NCBI GenBank assembly: GCA_016218495.1
Contig: JACRDU010000066.1
Span: forward strand, 1 to 41,527
DNA from: Elusimicrobiota bacterium
Lineage (GTDB): Bacteria; Elusimicrobiota; Elusimicrobia; UBA1565
Length of the DNA stretch: 41,527 nucleotides
Direction of reading: 5' to 3'
Shown: piece by piece, positions 23,222 to 30,573 of the stretch
How positions within the stretch are numbered: position 1 is the stretch's first letter
Layout: each line of letters starts with the position of its first letter
Program-made: the position numbers and the translations under genes
Notes under the pieces: generated by a model
The model's database searches: none
Seen by the model: only the letters and a program-made list of their open reading frames with translations
Told to the model about the DNA's origin: nothing

Positions 23222-23617
23222 TCAGGCGGCGGCGGCTTCGGCCTTGGGCTTGGGAGCCGCCTCGGCGGAGGCGGCCGGCGCCTCGACGCCCTCACGGGTG
23301 TCCGCGTCGAGCCGAGCGGCCTTGCCGGCCAGGTCGCGCAGGTAGTAGAGCCGTGCGCGGCGGGCCTTGCCGGCCCGGACGAACTCGATCTTGGCGATGC
23401 GGGGCGAGTTCAGGGGGAAGGAACGCTCCACGCCGACTCCGAACGAGATCTTCCTCACGATGAAGGACTCCGAGACGCCCTTGCCGCGACGGCGGATGAC
23501 GACGCCCTCGAAGGCCTGGATGCGCTCGGAATCGCCTTCGACGACCTTCACGTGCACGCGCACGGTGTCGCCCGGGGTGAAACGGGGGATGGTGTTGTTG
23601 TCTGCCGGGGCGGCCAT
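23222..23617 (-). CDS. rplS: Ribosomal protein L19 with Ala/Pro/Lys tail
   Basis: 131 aa; the ATG at 23617 has an AAGGAGA Shine-Dalgarno. The body matches bL19: '[19 protein letters not shown]', the '[15 protein letters not shown]' loop, and [17 protein letters not shown]. It sits at the 30S-50S interface. The last 20 or so residues ([19 protein letters not shown]) are a low-complexity extension not usual in the family. It lies in the rpsP-khpA-trmD-rplS cluster. Confidence 0.97.
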   Translation of the reverse strand: MAAPADNNTIPRFTPGDTVRVHVKVVEGDSERIQAFEGVVIRRRGKGVSESFIVRKISFGVGVERSFPLNSPRIAKIEFVRAGKARRARLYYLRDLAGKAARLDADTREGVEAPAASAEAAPKPKAEAAAA

Positions 23618-23645
23618 ACTGTCTCCTTTGCTTCCTGGTCGGTTA

Positions 23646-24320
23646 TTATAACAAATCCGGGCGCTTCTTCCGCGTCGCCGCTTTGGCGGCCTTCCGCCTC
23701 CAGGCGGCGATGGCGGCATGGTCCCCGCCGCAGAGCACCTCGGGGACGGCCCGGCCCCTCCAGACCCGCGGGCGGGTGTAGTGCGGGTGGTCCAGGCTCG
23801 GCCCGGTGAAGGACTCCGCCTCCGCGGCCCCTTCCTTAACCAGCACCCCCGGCAGCAGGCGCGTCACCGCGTCGATGACGGACATCGCCGCGATCTCCCC
23901 GCCGGTCATCACGAAGTCCCCGAGGCTGAGCTCTTCGTCGACGAAGTCCATCACCCTCTCGTCGACCCCTTCGTAGTGCCCGCAGACCAGCACCAGGTCC
24001 TTGGCCGCCGACAGCCGCCGCGCGGCCGCCTGGTCGAAAGGCCGGCCCTGCGGGGACATCATCACGACCGTCGACCCCCGCCGGCGGACCTTCTTGACGG
24101 CCCGGTAGAGCGGCTCCGCCATCAGGACCATCCCGGGGCCGCCGCCGTAGGGACGGTCGTCGACGGTGCGGTGCCTGTCCTCGGAGAAGTCCCGCGGGTC
24201 GCAGAAGGCGAGCTCGAGGATGCCCTTGTCCCGGGCCCTCTGGACGATGCTCTCCGTCAACGGCCCCTCGAACATCCGCGGGAACAGCGTCACCACCCCG
24301 ACCCGCAGCGCCGGGGGCAT
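23646..24320 (-). CDS. trmD: tRNA (guanine37-N1)-methyltransferase
   Basis: A 224-aa SPOUT-family enzyme that uses S-adenosylmethionine to methylate G37 next to the anticodon. Visible features are [15 protein letters not shown] at the start, [12 protein letters not shown], and the knot region [14 protein letters not shown] with GDFVMTGGE. It starts 6 bp after the khpA stop; the rimM gene normally found here is absent. Confidence 0.96.
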   Translation of the reverse strand: MPPALRVGVVTLFPRMFEGPLTESIVQRARDKGILELAFCDPRDFSEDRHRTVDDRPYGGGPGMVLMAEPLYRAVKKVRRRGSTVVMMSPQGRPFDQAAARRLSAAKDLVLVCGHYEGVDERVMDFVDEELSLGDFVMTGGEIAAMSVIDAVTRLLPGVLVKEGAAEAESFTGPSLDHPHYTRPRVWRGRAVPEVLCGGDHAAIAAWRRKAAKAATRKKRPDLL

Positions 24321-24326
24321 CTCAGC

Positions 24327-24554
24327 TCAATCCAGGTCGACCTCGACCTTTTTGCCCGCCTTGGCGGCGGCGATCGAGACGACCGAACGCACGGCCTTGA
24401 TCACCTTGCCCTGCTTGCCGATGATCTTGCCTTTGTCCTCTTCGGCGACGCGGAGCACGAGCGTGACCTCGTCGCCCTCCTCGTGCGCGGTCAGCTCGAC
24501 CTTGTCGGGCTGGTCCACGAGGCTCTTGACCAGATGGAGCGCAAGCTCCTTCAT
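24327..24554 (-). CDS. khpA: KH-domain RNA-binding protein KhpA
   Basis: A 75-aa single KH domain with the GxxG loop as GKIIGKQGK (about 42-50). KhpA proteins bind RNA and often pair with KhpB/Jag. The gene lies between rpsP and trmD, its usual place. Its ATG is 6 bp after the rpsP stop. Confidence 0.93.
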   Translation of the reverse strand: MKELALHLVKSLVDQPDKVELTAHEEGDEVTLVLRVAEEDKGKIIGKQGKVIKAVRSVVSIAAAKAGKKVEVDLD

Positions 24555-24560
24555 GGCGCC

Positions 24561-24827
24561 TTACGTCGCCGGGGCGGCGGCCTTGGCGGAGGCCTTGATC
24601 AGCGACGCGACGGTCTCGGACGGCTTCGCGCCGACGCCGAGCCAATACTGCACCCGGGGCTGATCGAGCACGACCTTGTCCTTCGCCTTCTCGGCGCGGG
24701 GATTGTAGGAGCCCAGCACCTCGAGCGGCTTGCCGCCCTGCGCCGCGCGGCGGCGGTCCACGGCGACGACCCGGTAGTAGGGCTGGTGCGGCTTCCCGAT
24801 TCGCTGCAGTCTGAGTGTAACGGCCAT
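24561..24827 (-). CDS. rpsP: Ribosomal protein S16
   Basis: 88 aa from the ATG at 24827, which has GGAGG 6 nt upstream. The sequence VTLRLQRIGKPHQPYYRVVA and the DRRRAAQGG region with LGSYNPRAEK are typical of bS16. The open frame extends seven residues further upstream into rpe, but the Shine-Dalgarno and family alignment favour this start. It begins the translation cluster of the operon. Confidence 0.96.
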   Translation of the reverse strand: MAVTLRLQRIGKPHQPYYRVVAVDRRRAAQGGKPLEVLGSYNPRAEKAKDKVVLDQPRVQYWLGVGAKPSETVASLIKASAKAAAPAT

Positions 24828-24844
24828 GTGTTCCTCCGGTTCCT

Positions 24845-25543
24845 TCAACGGCTATCAAAGGCTTCTTGCGCCTTGGCGGTCAAGTCGCGCCAGGCCCGCG
24901 CGGGGTCCGGGGCGCCGAAGACGGCGCTGCCGGCGACCAGGGAGTCGGCGCCCGCGGCCGCCGCGGGGGCGATCCACTTCGCGTTGACCCCGCCGTCGAC
25001 CTGCACCCAGACATTCCGCCCGTCCCGTTCGATGGCGGCGCGCAGCGCGCGCACCTTGGGGAGCATGTCCTCCATGAAGGACTGCCCGCCGAAGCCGGGC
25101 TCCACCGTCATGACCAGGGCGAGGTCGATGTCGCCGAGGAGCTCCAGGAGCCCCGCGACGGGGGTCTTGGGCTTTATCGCCACGCCGACGGCGCAGCCGA
25201 GCCCGCGCAGTTCCTTGGCCAGCTCCTTGGGGCGTGCGCAGGCTTCGAGATGGAAGGTGACCCAGTCCGAACCGGCCGCAACGAAGACGGAGCCGTACTT
25301 GCCCGGGTCCGTGATCATGAGGTGAGAATCGATGAACGGCGCACCCGGGCGGCCCTTCATCGCCTTCACCAGGTCGGGGCCGAAGCTCAGGTTCGGCACG
25401 AAATGGCCGTCCATCACGTCGACGGAGGCCCAGTCGGCTCCGGCGGCCGCCAGGACGGCCCAGTCCTGGCGGACCGCGCCGAAGTCGGCGGCCAGCAATG
25501 AGGGGACGACGCGCACGCGCCCGTCGGGCCGGGGGGCGCTCAC
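24845..25543 (-). CDS. rpe: Ribulose-phosphate 3-epimerase
   Basis: 232 aa from a GTG that overlaps the PASTA-gene stop as GTGA. It interconverts ribulose-5-phosphate and xylulose-5-phosphate. The TIM-barrel markers are VVPSLLAADFG, SVDVMDGHFVPNLSFGP, DSHLMITDP, MTVEPGFGGQSF and QVDGGVN, which contain the metal-binding His and Asp residues. It supplies substrate to the split transketolase encoded elsewhere in this window. Confidence 0.96.
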   Translation of the reverse strand: MSAPRPDGRVRVVPSLLAADFGAVRQDWAVLAAAGADWASVDVMDGHFVPNLSFGPDLVKAMKGRPGAPFIDSHLMITDPGKYGSVFVAAGSDWVTFHLEACARPKELAKELRGLGCAVGVAIKPKTPVAGLLELLGDIDLALVMTVEPGFGGQSFMEDMLPKVRALRAAIERDGRNVWVQVDGGVNAKWIAPAAAAGADSLVAGSAVFGAPDPARAWRDLTAKAQEAFDSR

Positions 25544-26496
25544 AGGTCGCGCTCCTCGACCAGGATGCCGTTGAGGAAGATCTTCACGCGGGCCCGGCCG
25601 GCCTGGGGCACGGCCAGGTCGATCTTCGTGCCCGGCGCGCGCAGCCCGTTGAAGAGCTCGCGCTCGCCGTGCGTGTCGGTCAGCAGGATGCGCACCAGCG
25701 CGTCGGCGCTGCCCTGGGGGACCTGGTACTGGAGGTCGGTCATCGAGGCCTTGTCCTTGGCGTCGGTCGGCCGGGCGCTGATGGTGAGCTTGACCTTCGT
25801 CTCGTCGTCGACGACGGCGTCCGCGGCGGGGTCCTGGGCCAGGATGGTGCCGTAGGGGAACAGCGAGCTGGCGTCCTTGTTGATGGCCAACGGGACGCTG
25901 ACCTCGGAGGCCCACTTGGAGGCCTCGGCGAGGTTCTTGCGCAGGAAGTCCGGCATCAGCACGATCTCCTCGGGGGGGGAGCCCGCGGAGACGACGACGT
26001 TGACCAGGGAGTTGCGCTCCACCGACGACTCGGCCGCGGGGTCCTGCGAGAGGACCAGGCCCTTCTCCAGGCGCAGCGAATAGGATTCCGAGACCTCGCC
26101 CAGCGTCAGCTGCCCCTGGCGCAGCAGCATCTCGGCGTTGCGCAGCGGCAGCCCGGATACGGCCGGGGCGAAGACGGTCTCGCCGCCCTGGCTGACCACG
26201 ACGCGGATGGCCTTGCCCTCGCGGACCCGGGTGCCCGCCGGAGGCCGCTGGCGCAGGATGGAGCCGATCGGCACCGCGCTGTTGAACTCCGAGCCCTCCT
26301 TCATGATGGCGAGGTTGAGCGGGCCGAGGATGTCCAGCGCCCCGGCGATGGACTTGCCGACCACGGGGGGGACCGTCTGCACCGCGCGGCTGTGCACGAT
26401 GCCGTCCATCGCCCAGCGGAATCCCAGGAGGCCCACGGCCCCCAGCAGGACGAGGACGACGACGAGCTCGACGGCGGTGACGCTCTTTTTGCTCAT
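25540..26496 (-). CDS. Membrane-anchored PASTA-domain protein without a kinase
   Basis: A 318-aa protein. A short cytoplasmic tail, one transmembrane helix (about 9-29), then three PASTA repeats (about 40-103, 105-170 and 175-240) and a C-terminal beta-rich domain of about 75 residues. PASTA domains bind peptidoglycan or lipid II and are normally the outer part of Ser/Thr kinases or of penicillin-binding proteins. Neither enzyme is attached here. Its ATG overlaps the fmt stop as ATGA. A cell-wall sensing or scaffolding role is inferred. Confidence 0.88.
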   Translation of the reverse strand: MSKKSVTAVELVVVLVLLGAVGLLGFRWAMDGIVHSRAVQTVPPVVGKSIAGALDILGPLNLAIMKEGSEFNSAVPIGSILRQRPPAGTRVREGKAIRVVVSQGGETVFAPAVSGLPLRNAEMLLRQGQLTLGEVSESYSLRLEKGLVLSQDPAAESSVERNSLVNVVVSAGSPPEEIVLMPDFLRKNLAEASKWASEVSVPLAINKDASSLFPYGTILAQDPAADAVVDDETKVKLTISARPTDAKDKASMTDLQYQVPQGSADALVRILLTDTHGERELFNGLRAPGTKIDLAVPQAGRARVKIFLNGILVEERDL

Positions 26497-27464
26497 GCAG
26501 ACAGCGGGGCGGACGGACCGGAGGCCGCGCCCTGAAGCACCTGCCCAGCCTTCAGACGCAAGCCGTTCATGAAATCCGCAGCAGGAAGCTTCTTTTTGCC
26601 TTCAGGCTGGACTTCTCGGACCCGCAACGACCCGGACCCGCATTGTACCAAAACCGCTCCGTCGGGCTCAACGACGAGGATGCGCCCCGCGGGGCCCGAG
26701 GCCGCAGGGTCCCCCGGCGCCGTCCGGATGAGCTTCACGCGCATCGGTCGTCCGGCCGCCTCCAGCTCGAACCAGGCTCCGGGGCCGGCGGCCAGGCCGC
26801 GGACCCTGTTGTGGATGTCTGAGGCGCTCATGTCGAAGGATATACGAGCCTGCTCGGCGTCCAATTTCGGGGCCAACGAGGGCTCCCCGGCCTGCGGCTC
26901 CCGGACCACGCGCCCGGCCGAGAGGTCGCCGAGCGCGGCGCGCAGCTCGCCCACCCCCAGCTCGACGAGGCGGGGGAAGAGGGTCCGGGCGTCGTCGTCG
27001 GCCGCCACCGGGCAGCGCGCCATGCGCTGGACCGGCCCGGTGTCCATCCCCTCCCCGATCCAGAACAGGGTGACCCCCGTCTCGCGCTCGCCCCGGATGA
27101 GCGACCACTGCACCGGGGCCGCCCCCCGGTACTTGGGCAGGAGCGAGAAGTGCACGTTCATGAACCCCAGGCGCGTGCCGGCCAGCACATCCGCCTTCAG
27201 CAGCCGGCCGTAGGCCACCACGACGGCCAGGTCGGCGCCCAGCGCGGCGAGCTCCGCCGACGCCGCCGACGGCTTCTCGGGCTGCAGCACCCTCAGCCCC
27301 AGGCGCAGCGCGGCGTCCTTGACGGCGGGGGCCTTCAGCTCCAGGCCCCGGCCCGAGGGCTTGTCGGGCTGGCAGACCACCGCCGCCACCTCGTGCCCGG
27401 CCGACACGCAGGCCTCCAGGAACGGGACGGCGACGGCGGGGGACCCGAAGAACAGGAGGCGCAT
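26493..27464 (-). CDS. fmt: Methionyl-tRNA formyltransferase
   Basis: 323 aa; the ATG shares a base with the def stop (TGATG). It formylates initiator Met-tRNA with 10-formyl-tetrahydrofolate. Markers are RLLFFGSPAVAVPFLEA at the start, the NVHFSLLPKYRGAAPVQW active site with Asn and His, and GMDTGPV with the catalytic Asp. The C-terminal OB-like domain (about 205-310) is present. Pairing with def is standard. Formylation matters for leaderless initiation too, given the promoter layout in this window. Confidence 0.96.
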   Translation of the reverse strand: MRLLFFGSPAVAVPFLEACVSAGHEVAAVVCQPDKPSGRGLELKAPAVKDAALRLGLRVLQPEKPSAASAELAALGADLAVVVAYGRLLKADVLAGTRLGFMNVHFSLLPKYRGAAPVQWSLIRGERETGVTLFWIGEGMDTGPVQRMARCPVAADDDARTLFPRLVELGVGELRAALGDLSAGRVVREPQAGEPSLAPKLDAEQARISFDMSASDIHNRVRGLAAGPGAWFELEAAGRPMRVKLIRTAPGDPAASGPAGRILVVEPDGAVLVQCGSGSLRVREVQPEGKKKLPAADFMNGLRLKAGQVLQGAASGPSAPLSA

Positions 27465-27973
27465 CAGTCCCAGGTCTTCTTGAGGTCCTTGAGGACGCCG
27501 GCCACCTTCAGTCGGCGCACCAGGTCGAGATGGTCGATGAAGAGCTTCCCGTCGAGGTGGTCCACCTCGTGCTCGAAGGCCCGGGCCAAGAGGCCGGTCC
27601 CGGTGCGCTCCCAGGGTTGGCCGTTCTCGTCGAGGGCGCGCACGCGCACGCGGCGGTGCCGGCTGACGCGGGCGTAGAGCCCGGGCACGGAGAGGCAGCC
27701 CTCCTCGTCGGTCACCGCGCCCTCGCGCTCGAGTATCTCGGGGTTGATGAGGACCAGGGGCTCGCTGCGGCCCTCCGGCTTCACGTCGATGACGGCCAGG
27801 CGCATGGCCAGCCCGACCTGGGGCGCGGCCAGCCCGACGCCGTTGGCGGCGTGCATGGTCTCCCACATGTCGGCGAGGAGCTTCGGCAGCTCCGCGCGGA
27901 CCGCCTGATAGTCGACCGCCGCAGAGGTCTTCTTCAGGACCGTCTCTCCGTGCTTGGTGATGCGGCGTATCAT
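27464..27973 (-). CDS. def: Peptide deformylase
   Basis: 169 aa; the ATG overlaps the APC-permease stop as ATGA. It removes the N-formyl group from nascent proteins. All three motifs are present: GVGLAAPQVGL (45-55), EGCLSVPG (91-98, metal ligand C93) and HEVDHLDG (135-142, metal ligands H135 and H139, catalytic E136). Length is typical. Confidence 0.97.
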   Translation of the reverse strand: MIRRITKHGETVLKKTSAAVDYQAVRAELPKLLADMWETMHAANGVGLAAPQVGLAMRLAVIDVKPEGRSEPLVLINPEILEREGAVTDEEGCLSVPGLYARVSRHRRVRVRALDENGQPWERTGTGLLARAFEHEVDHLDGKLFIDHLDLVRRLKVAGVLKDLKKTWD

Positions 27974-29982
27974 GTGAGGTCTGCCTCCATGCGACGGCCG
28001 TCGGGCCACAGGACCCTGACTTTTACGGGATGGTCCGGCTTGTGACCCAGGGCCCCCCAGGCCAGGGCCACCTGCTCTATCTGGGTGACCGCGCCGACCC
28101 GCAGCGAGACCCCCATCACCACCTCGCGGGCGCCCACGGCCTGCGCGGCCTGGGCGACGGCGTAGGCGGGGTCGTTCGAGACGACGACGAGGGGGGTGAC
28201 CGTCTTGCCGTGCTCCTCGGCGATGGTGATGACCCTGGTGAAGAGCAGCTCCGAATCGGGGTCTAGCGCGCCGACCTCGCCGGAGAGCACGATGCCGCGC
28301 GCGATGCGCGAGTGCAGGACGATGACGTCGGTCTTGTCGGTGTCGGTCTCCTCGAGCACCTTGCCGAGCGTGAACATGTTCATCGGGTTCTTCAGCGCGA
28401 CCAGCACGCGGTCGGGCTTGGTCAGCTCGTCCAACGCCCCGCTGACGGCGTTCTCGGCGCGCAGGTTGAGCTTCTCCCGGTGGTCCGCGTCCTTCAGCCG
28501 GCGCCGCTCGTTGAGCTTCTGGGAGATGAGGATCAGCACGTAGAACGCGGAGGTGAACGCCAGCCCCCAGATGGTGGCGACCCGCTTGGTGAAGAGGTTC
28601 GCCACGCCGACCGAGACCAGCACCGCGACGATGGCGCCCAGCCCGAGCGGGATTTCGTAGGGGCCGGCCTTGATGTTCCCCGGGACCAGCCATTCCTGCT
28701 CGCCGGGGGTCTTGAAGCGCAGCATCATGACCGAGAGCCCCATGAAGATGAAGCTCCAGGTCACCCCGAACGCGTACGCCTCGCCGAGGAGGTAGACGTC
28801 CCCCTTGCAGAGCACGATGGTCGCGGCCTGCATCAGGGCGACGAGGTGGATCATCCGGTGCGTCGTCCCGAAGCGGGAGTGCAGGACCCGGAACCAGTCG
28901 TGCAGGAGGCCGTCCTCGGCGACCCGGCACAGCACGGCGTTGGCGCCCACGATCGAGGTGTTGACCGCCCCGGAGAGGATGAGCACGCCGGTGGCGACGA
29001 CGAACCCGCGGAACGCGACCCGCAGCCAGAACGGGCCTTCCAACCACATCGCCACGCCGGCGACCAGGTTGTCGATGTAATGGGCCCGCACGTCGCCCGG
29101 GATCAGCATGACGGCCAGGAAGGCGCTGGCCGTGGTGACGATGAAGCAGAAGGAGAAGATGATGGCGGCGGCCTTGCGCAGGTTCTGGAGCTTCGGCGCC
29201 TCCATCTCGCGGTACACCTGGGCCAGCGTCTCCAGGCCGCTCATCCCCAAGAACGCGTGCCCGAAGGCCAGCAGGATTCCCAGGCTGCCGAGCAGGCGCG
29301 CCGGGTCCATGCCGTGCAGGAAGCCCAGCCCGTGCTCGCTGAAGACCGGCTGCAGCGGGGGCAGGGCGGGGCGGCGGACCCAGATGGTCCAGAGCCCCCA
29401 GAAGACGAGGACGACCGACAGGACGCCCATCAGGCGCATGATCTGCACGGCCTTGTCGGAGGACTCCTCGATGCCGCGGATGTTCTGACGCCAGAAGTAG
29501 GCGGTCACCGCCAGCGCGAAGAGGACCGAGAAGGCGTGCGGCTCCAGGTGCCAGCCGACGCGCATGTACGGGAAGACCCCGTTGAGGAGGCCGGCGAGGT
29601 ACTGCCCGGCGGAGACCGAGCTGATGGGGCCGGTCATGATCATGTCGAACATCAGCGCGGAGACGGAGATCTTGGCGACCGAGCCGCCCATCGCCACCTT
29701 GACGACCTTGTAGACCCCGCCGCGCACGAACATGCTCGACGACTCGATGTAGACGGCCATCACGCAGGCCGAGAAGGACATGACCCCGAGGATGAACCAG
29801 GGAGCCGCCGGACCCACCGCCTGCTCGGCGATGCCCCCGACGTAGAAGGCGGTGGACGCCATGTCGCACAGGACGATGGCCGCCGCGCGCCAGAACGAGA
29901 TGAAGGTGAGCATGGCGGTCGTGAGGACCACGACCTTGGTGACACGGCGCGAGCCCGCCTCGGGCCCGGGGACGGCGTCCAT
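27970..29982 (-). CDS. APC-superfamily permease with C-terminal USP-like domain
   Basis: 670 aa from the ATG at 29982, one base overlapping the EIIA stop. About 12 transmembrane helices occupy residues 15-500, in the APC amino-acid/polyamine/cation fold. Residues about 520-660 are a soluble alpha/beta domain resembling universal stress proteins, with 'RVLVALKNPMNMFTLGKVLEET' near its start. The substrate cannot be read: the family includes amino-acid carriers and KUP/KimA-type potassium importers. Co-transcription with a PtsN-like EIIA suggests phosphorylation-dependent control of transport (inference). Confidence 0.85.
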   Translation of the reverse strand: MDAVPGPEAGSRRVTKVVVLTTAMLTFISFWRAAAIVLCDMASTAFYVGGIAEQAVGPAAPWFILGVMSFSACVMAVYIESSSMFVRGGVYKVVKVAMGGSVAKISVSALMFDMIMTGPISSVSAGQYLAGLLNGVFPYMRVGWHLEPHAFSVLFALAVTAYFWRQNIRGIEESSDKAVQIMRLMGVLSVVLVFWGLWTIWVRRPALPPLQPVFSEHGLGFLHGMDPARLLGSLGILLAFGHAFLGMSGLETLAQVYREMEAPKLQNLRKAAAIIFSFCFIVTTASAFLAVMLIPGDVRAHYIDNLVAGVAMWLEGPFWLRVAFRGFVVATGVLILSGAVNTSIVGANAVLCRVAEDGLLHDWFRVLHSRFGTTHRMIHLVALMQAATIVLCKGDVYLLGEAYAFGVTWSFIFMGLSVMMLRFKTPGEQEWLVPGNIKAGPYEIPLGLGAIVAVLVSVGVANLFTKRVATIWGLAFTSAFYVLILISQKLNERRRLKDADHREKLNLRAENAVSGALDELTKPDRVLVALKNPMNMFTLGKVLEETDTDKTDVIVLHSRIARGIVLSGEVGALDPDSELLFTRVITIAEEHGKTVTPLVVVSNDPAYAVAQAAQAVGAREVVMGVSLRVGAVTQIEQVALAWGALGHKPDHPVKVRVLWPDGRRMEADLT

Positions 29983-30548
29983 CAAGCTCCGGCTTCTTTA
30001 TCCCGGATCGCCTTTATGACGGAGGCCGGAGCGGGGTCACGGATGATCGCCTCGATCAGGGCGGGCTGGAAGAGGGTCGAGACGCCGCGCAGCAGGTGCA
30101 GGTGCTGCGTGAAGGCCTCCTGCCGGTTCGGAGAGAAGAAGAGGAAGACCGCGCGGATGGAGAGGTCCGTCTGCTTGGGGTCGGGCAGGCCCCCGGGCAC
30201 GATGCCGAGGATGGCGGCGATCTCGGCCAAGCCGTCCATCCGGGCGTGCGGGACGGCCAGGCCCGTGTCCAGGGTCGTGCTGATGCCCTGCTCGCGCTCG
30301 AGCACCTTGGCCAGGAAGGGGGCGGGGTCCCCGAGGTTCGCCTTGGCGCAGAGGTCCTTCACCAAGTGGCCGATGAGGGCGTCCTTGGCCAGCCCCGTCG
30401 GCGGGATGACCACGAGGTCCTCCCTCAGCAGGGGGCCGATGCTCAGGGACTTGCGGGCCGCCGGGGCTCCGACCGGGGGGACGCTGGGCGCAGGCCGCGG
30501 GACGGGGGGCTCCGGCTCGACCTTCTTCTTGAACCAACCCAGGGTCAT
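29982..30548 (-). CDS. ptsN: PTS EIIA domain protein (PtsN / fructose type)
   Basis: 188 aa. A basic/Pro-rich N-terminal stretch (1-33) is followed by an EIIA-Fru/Ntr domain (about 38-185). The phospho-acceptor is H101 in GLAVPHARMDG, preceded by the usual STTLDTG. No EIIB or EIIC is present, so a regulatory role is more likely than sugar uptake. It is the first gene of the 13-gene leftward operon. A TATAAT -10 ends 6 bp before the ATG with no Shine-Dalgarno, so its mRNA is predicted leaderless. Confidence 0.88.
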   Translation of the reverse strand: MTLGWFKKKVEPEPPVPRPAPSVPPVGAPAARKSLSIGPLLREDLVVIPPTGLAKDALIGHLVKDLCAKANLGDPAPFLAKVLEREQGISTTLDTGLAVPHARMDGLAEIAAILGIVPGGLPDPKQTDLSIRAVFLFFSPNRQEAFTQHLHLLRGVSTLFQPALIEAIIRDPAPASVIKAIRDKEAGA

Positions 30549-30554
30549 CGGGCC

Positions 30555-30567
30555 ATTATACTATAAT
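30555..30567. promoter_or_regulatory. Divergent, interlocked -10 elements (ptsN-like operon and hemD fusion)
   Basis: ATTATACTATAAT is a 13-bp palindrome apart from its central base. On each strand it contains TATAAT, and each copy ends 6 bp before an ATG: 30548 on the minus strand and 30574 on the plus strand. Both transcripts would begin at the start codon. The two start codons are only 25 bp apart, so one polymerase should exclude the other. Confidence 0.7.
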
Positions 30568-30573
30568 CCGGCG

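Noticed and set aside
28312-30573. Long plus-strand open frame leading into the HemD fusion
   Set aside because: It is antisense to the permease, def and EIIA genes and has shadow-type composition. A TATAAT placed 6 bp before the ATG at 30574 and the HemD N-terminus fix the real start.
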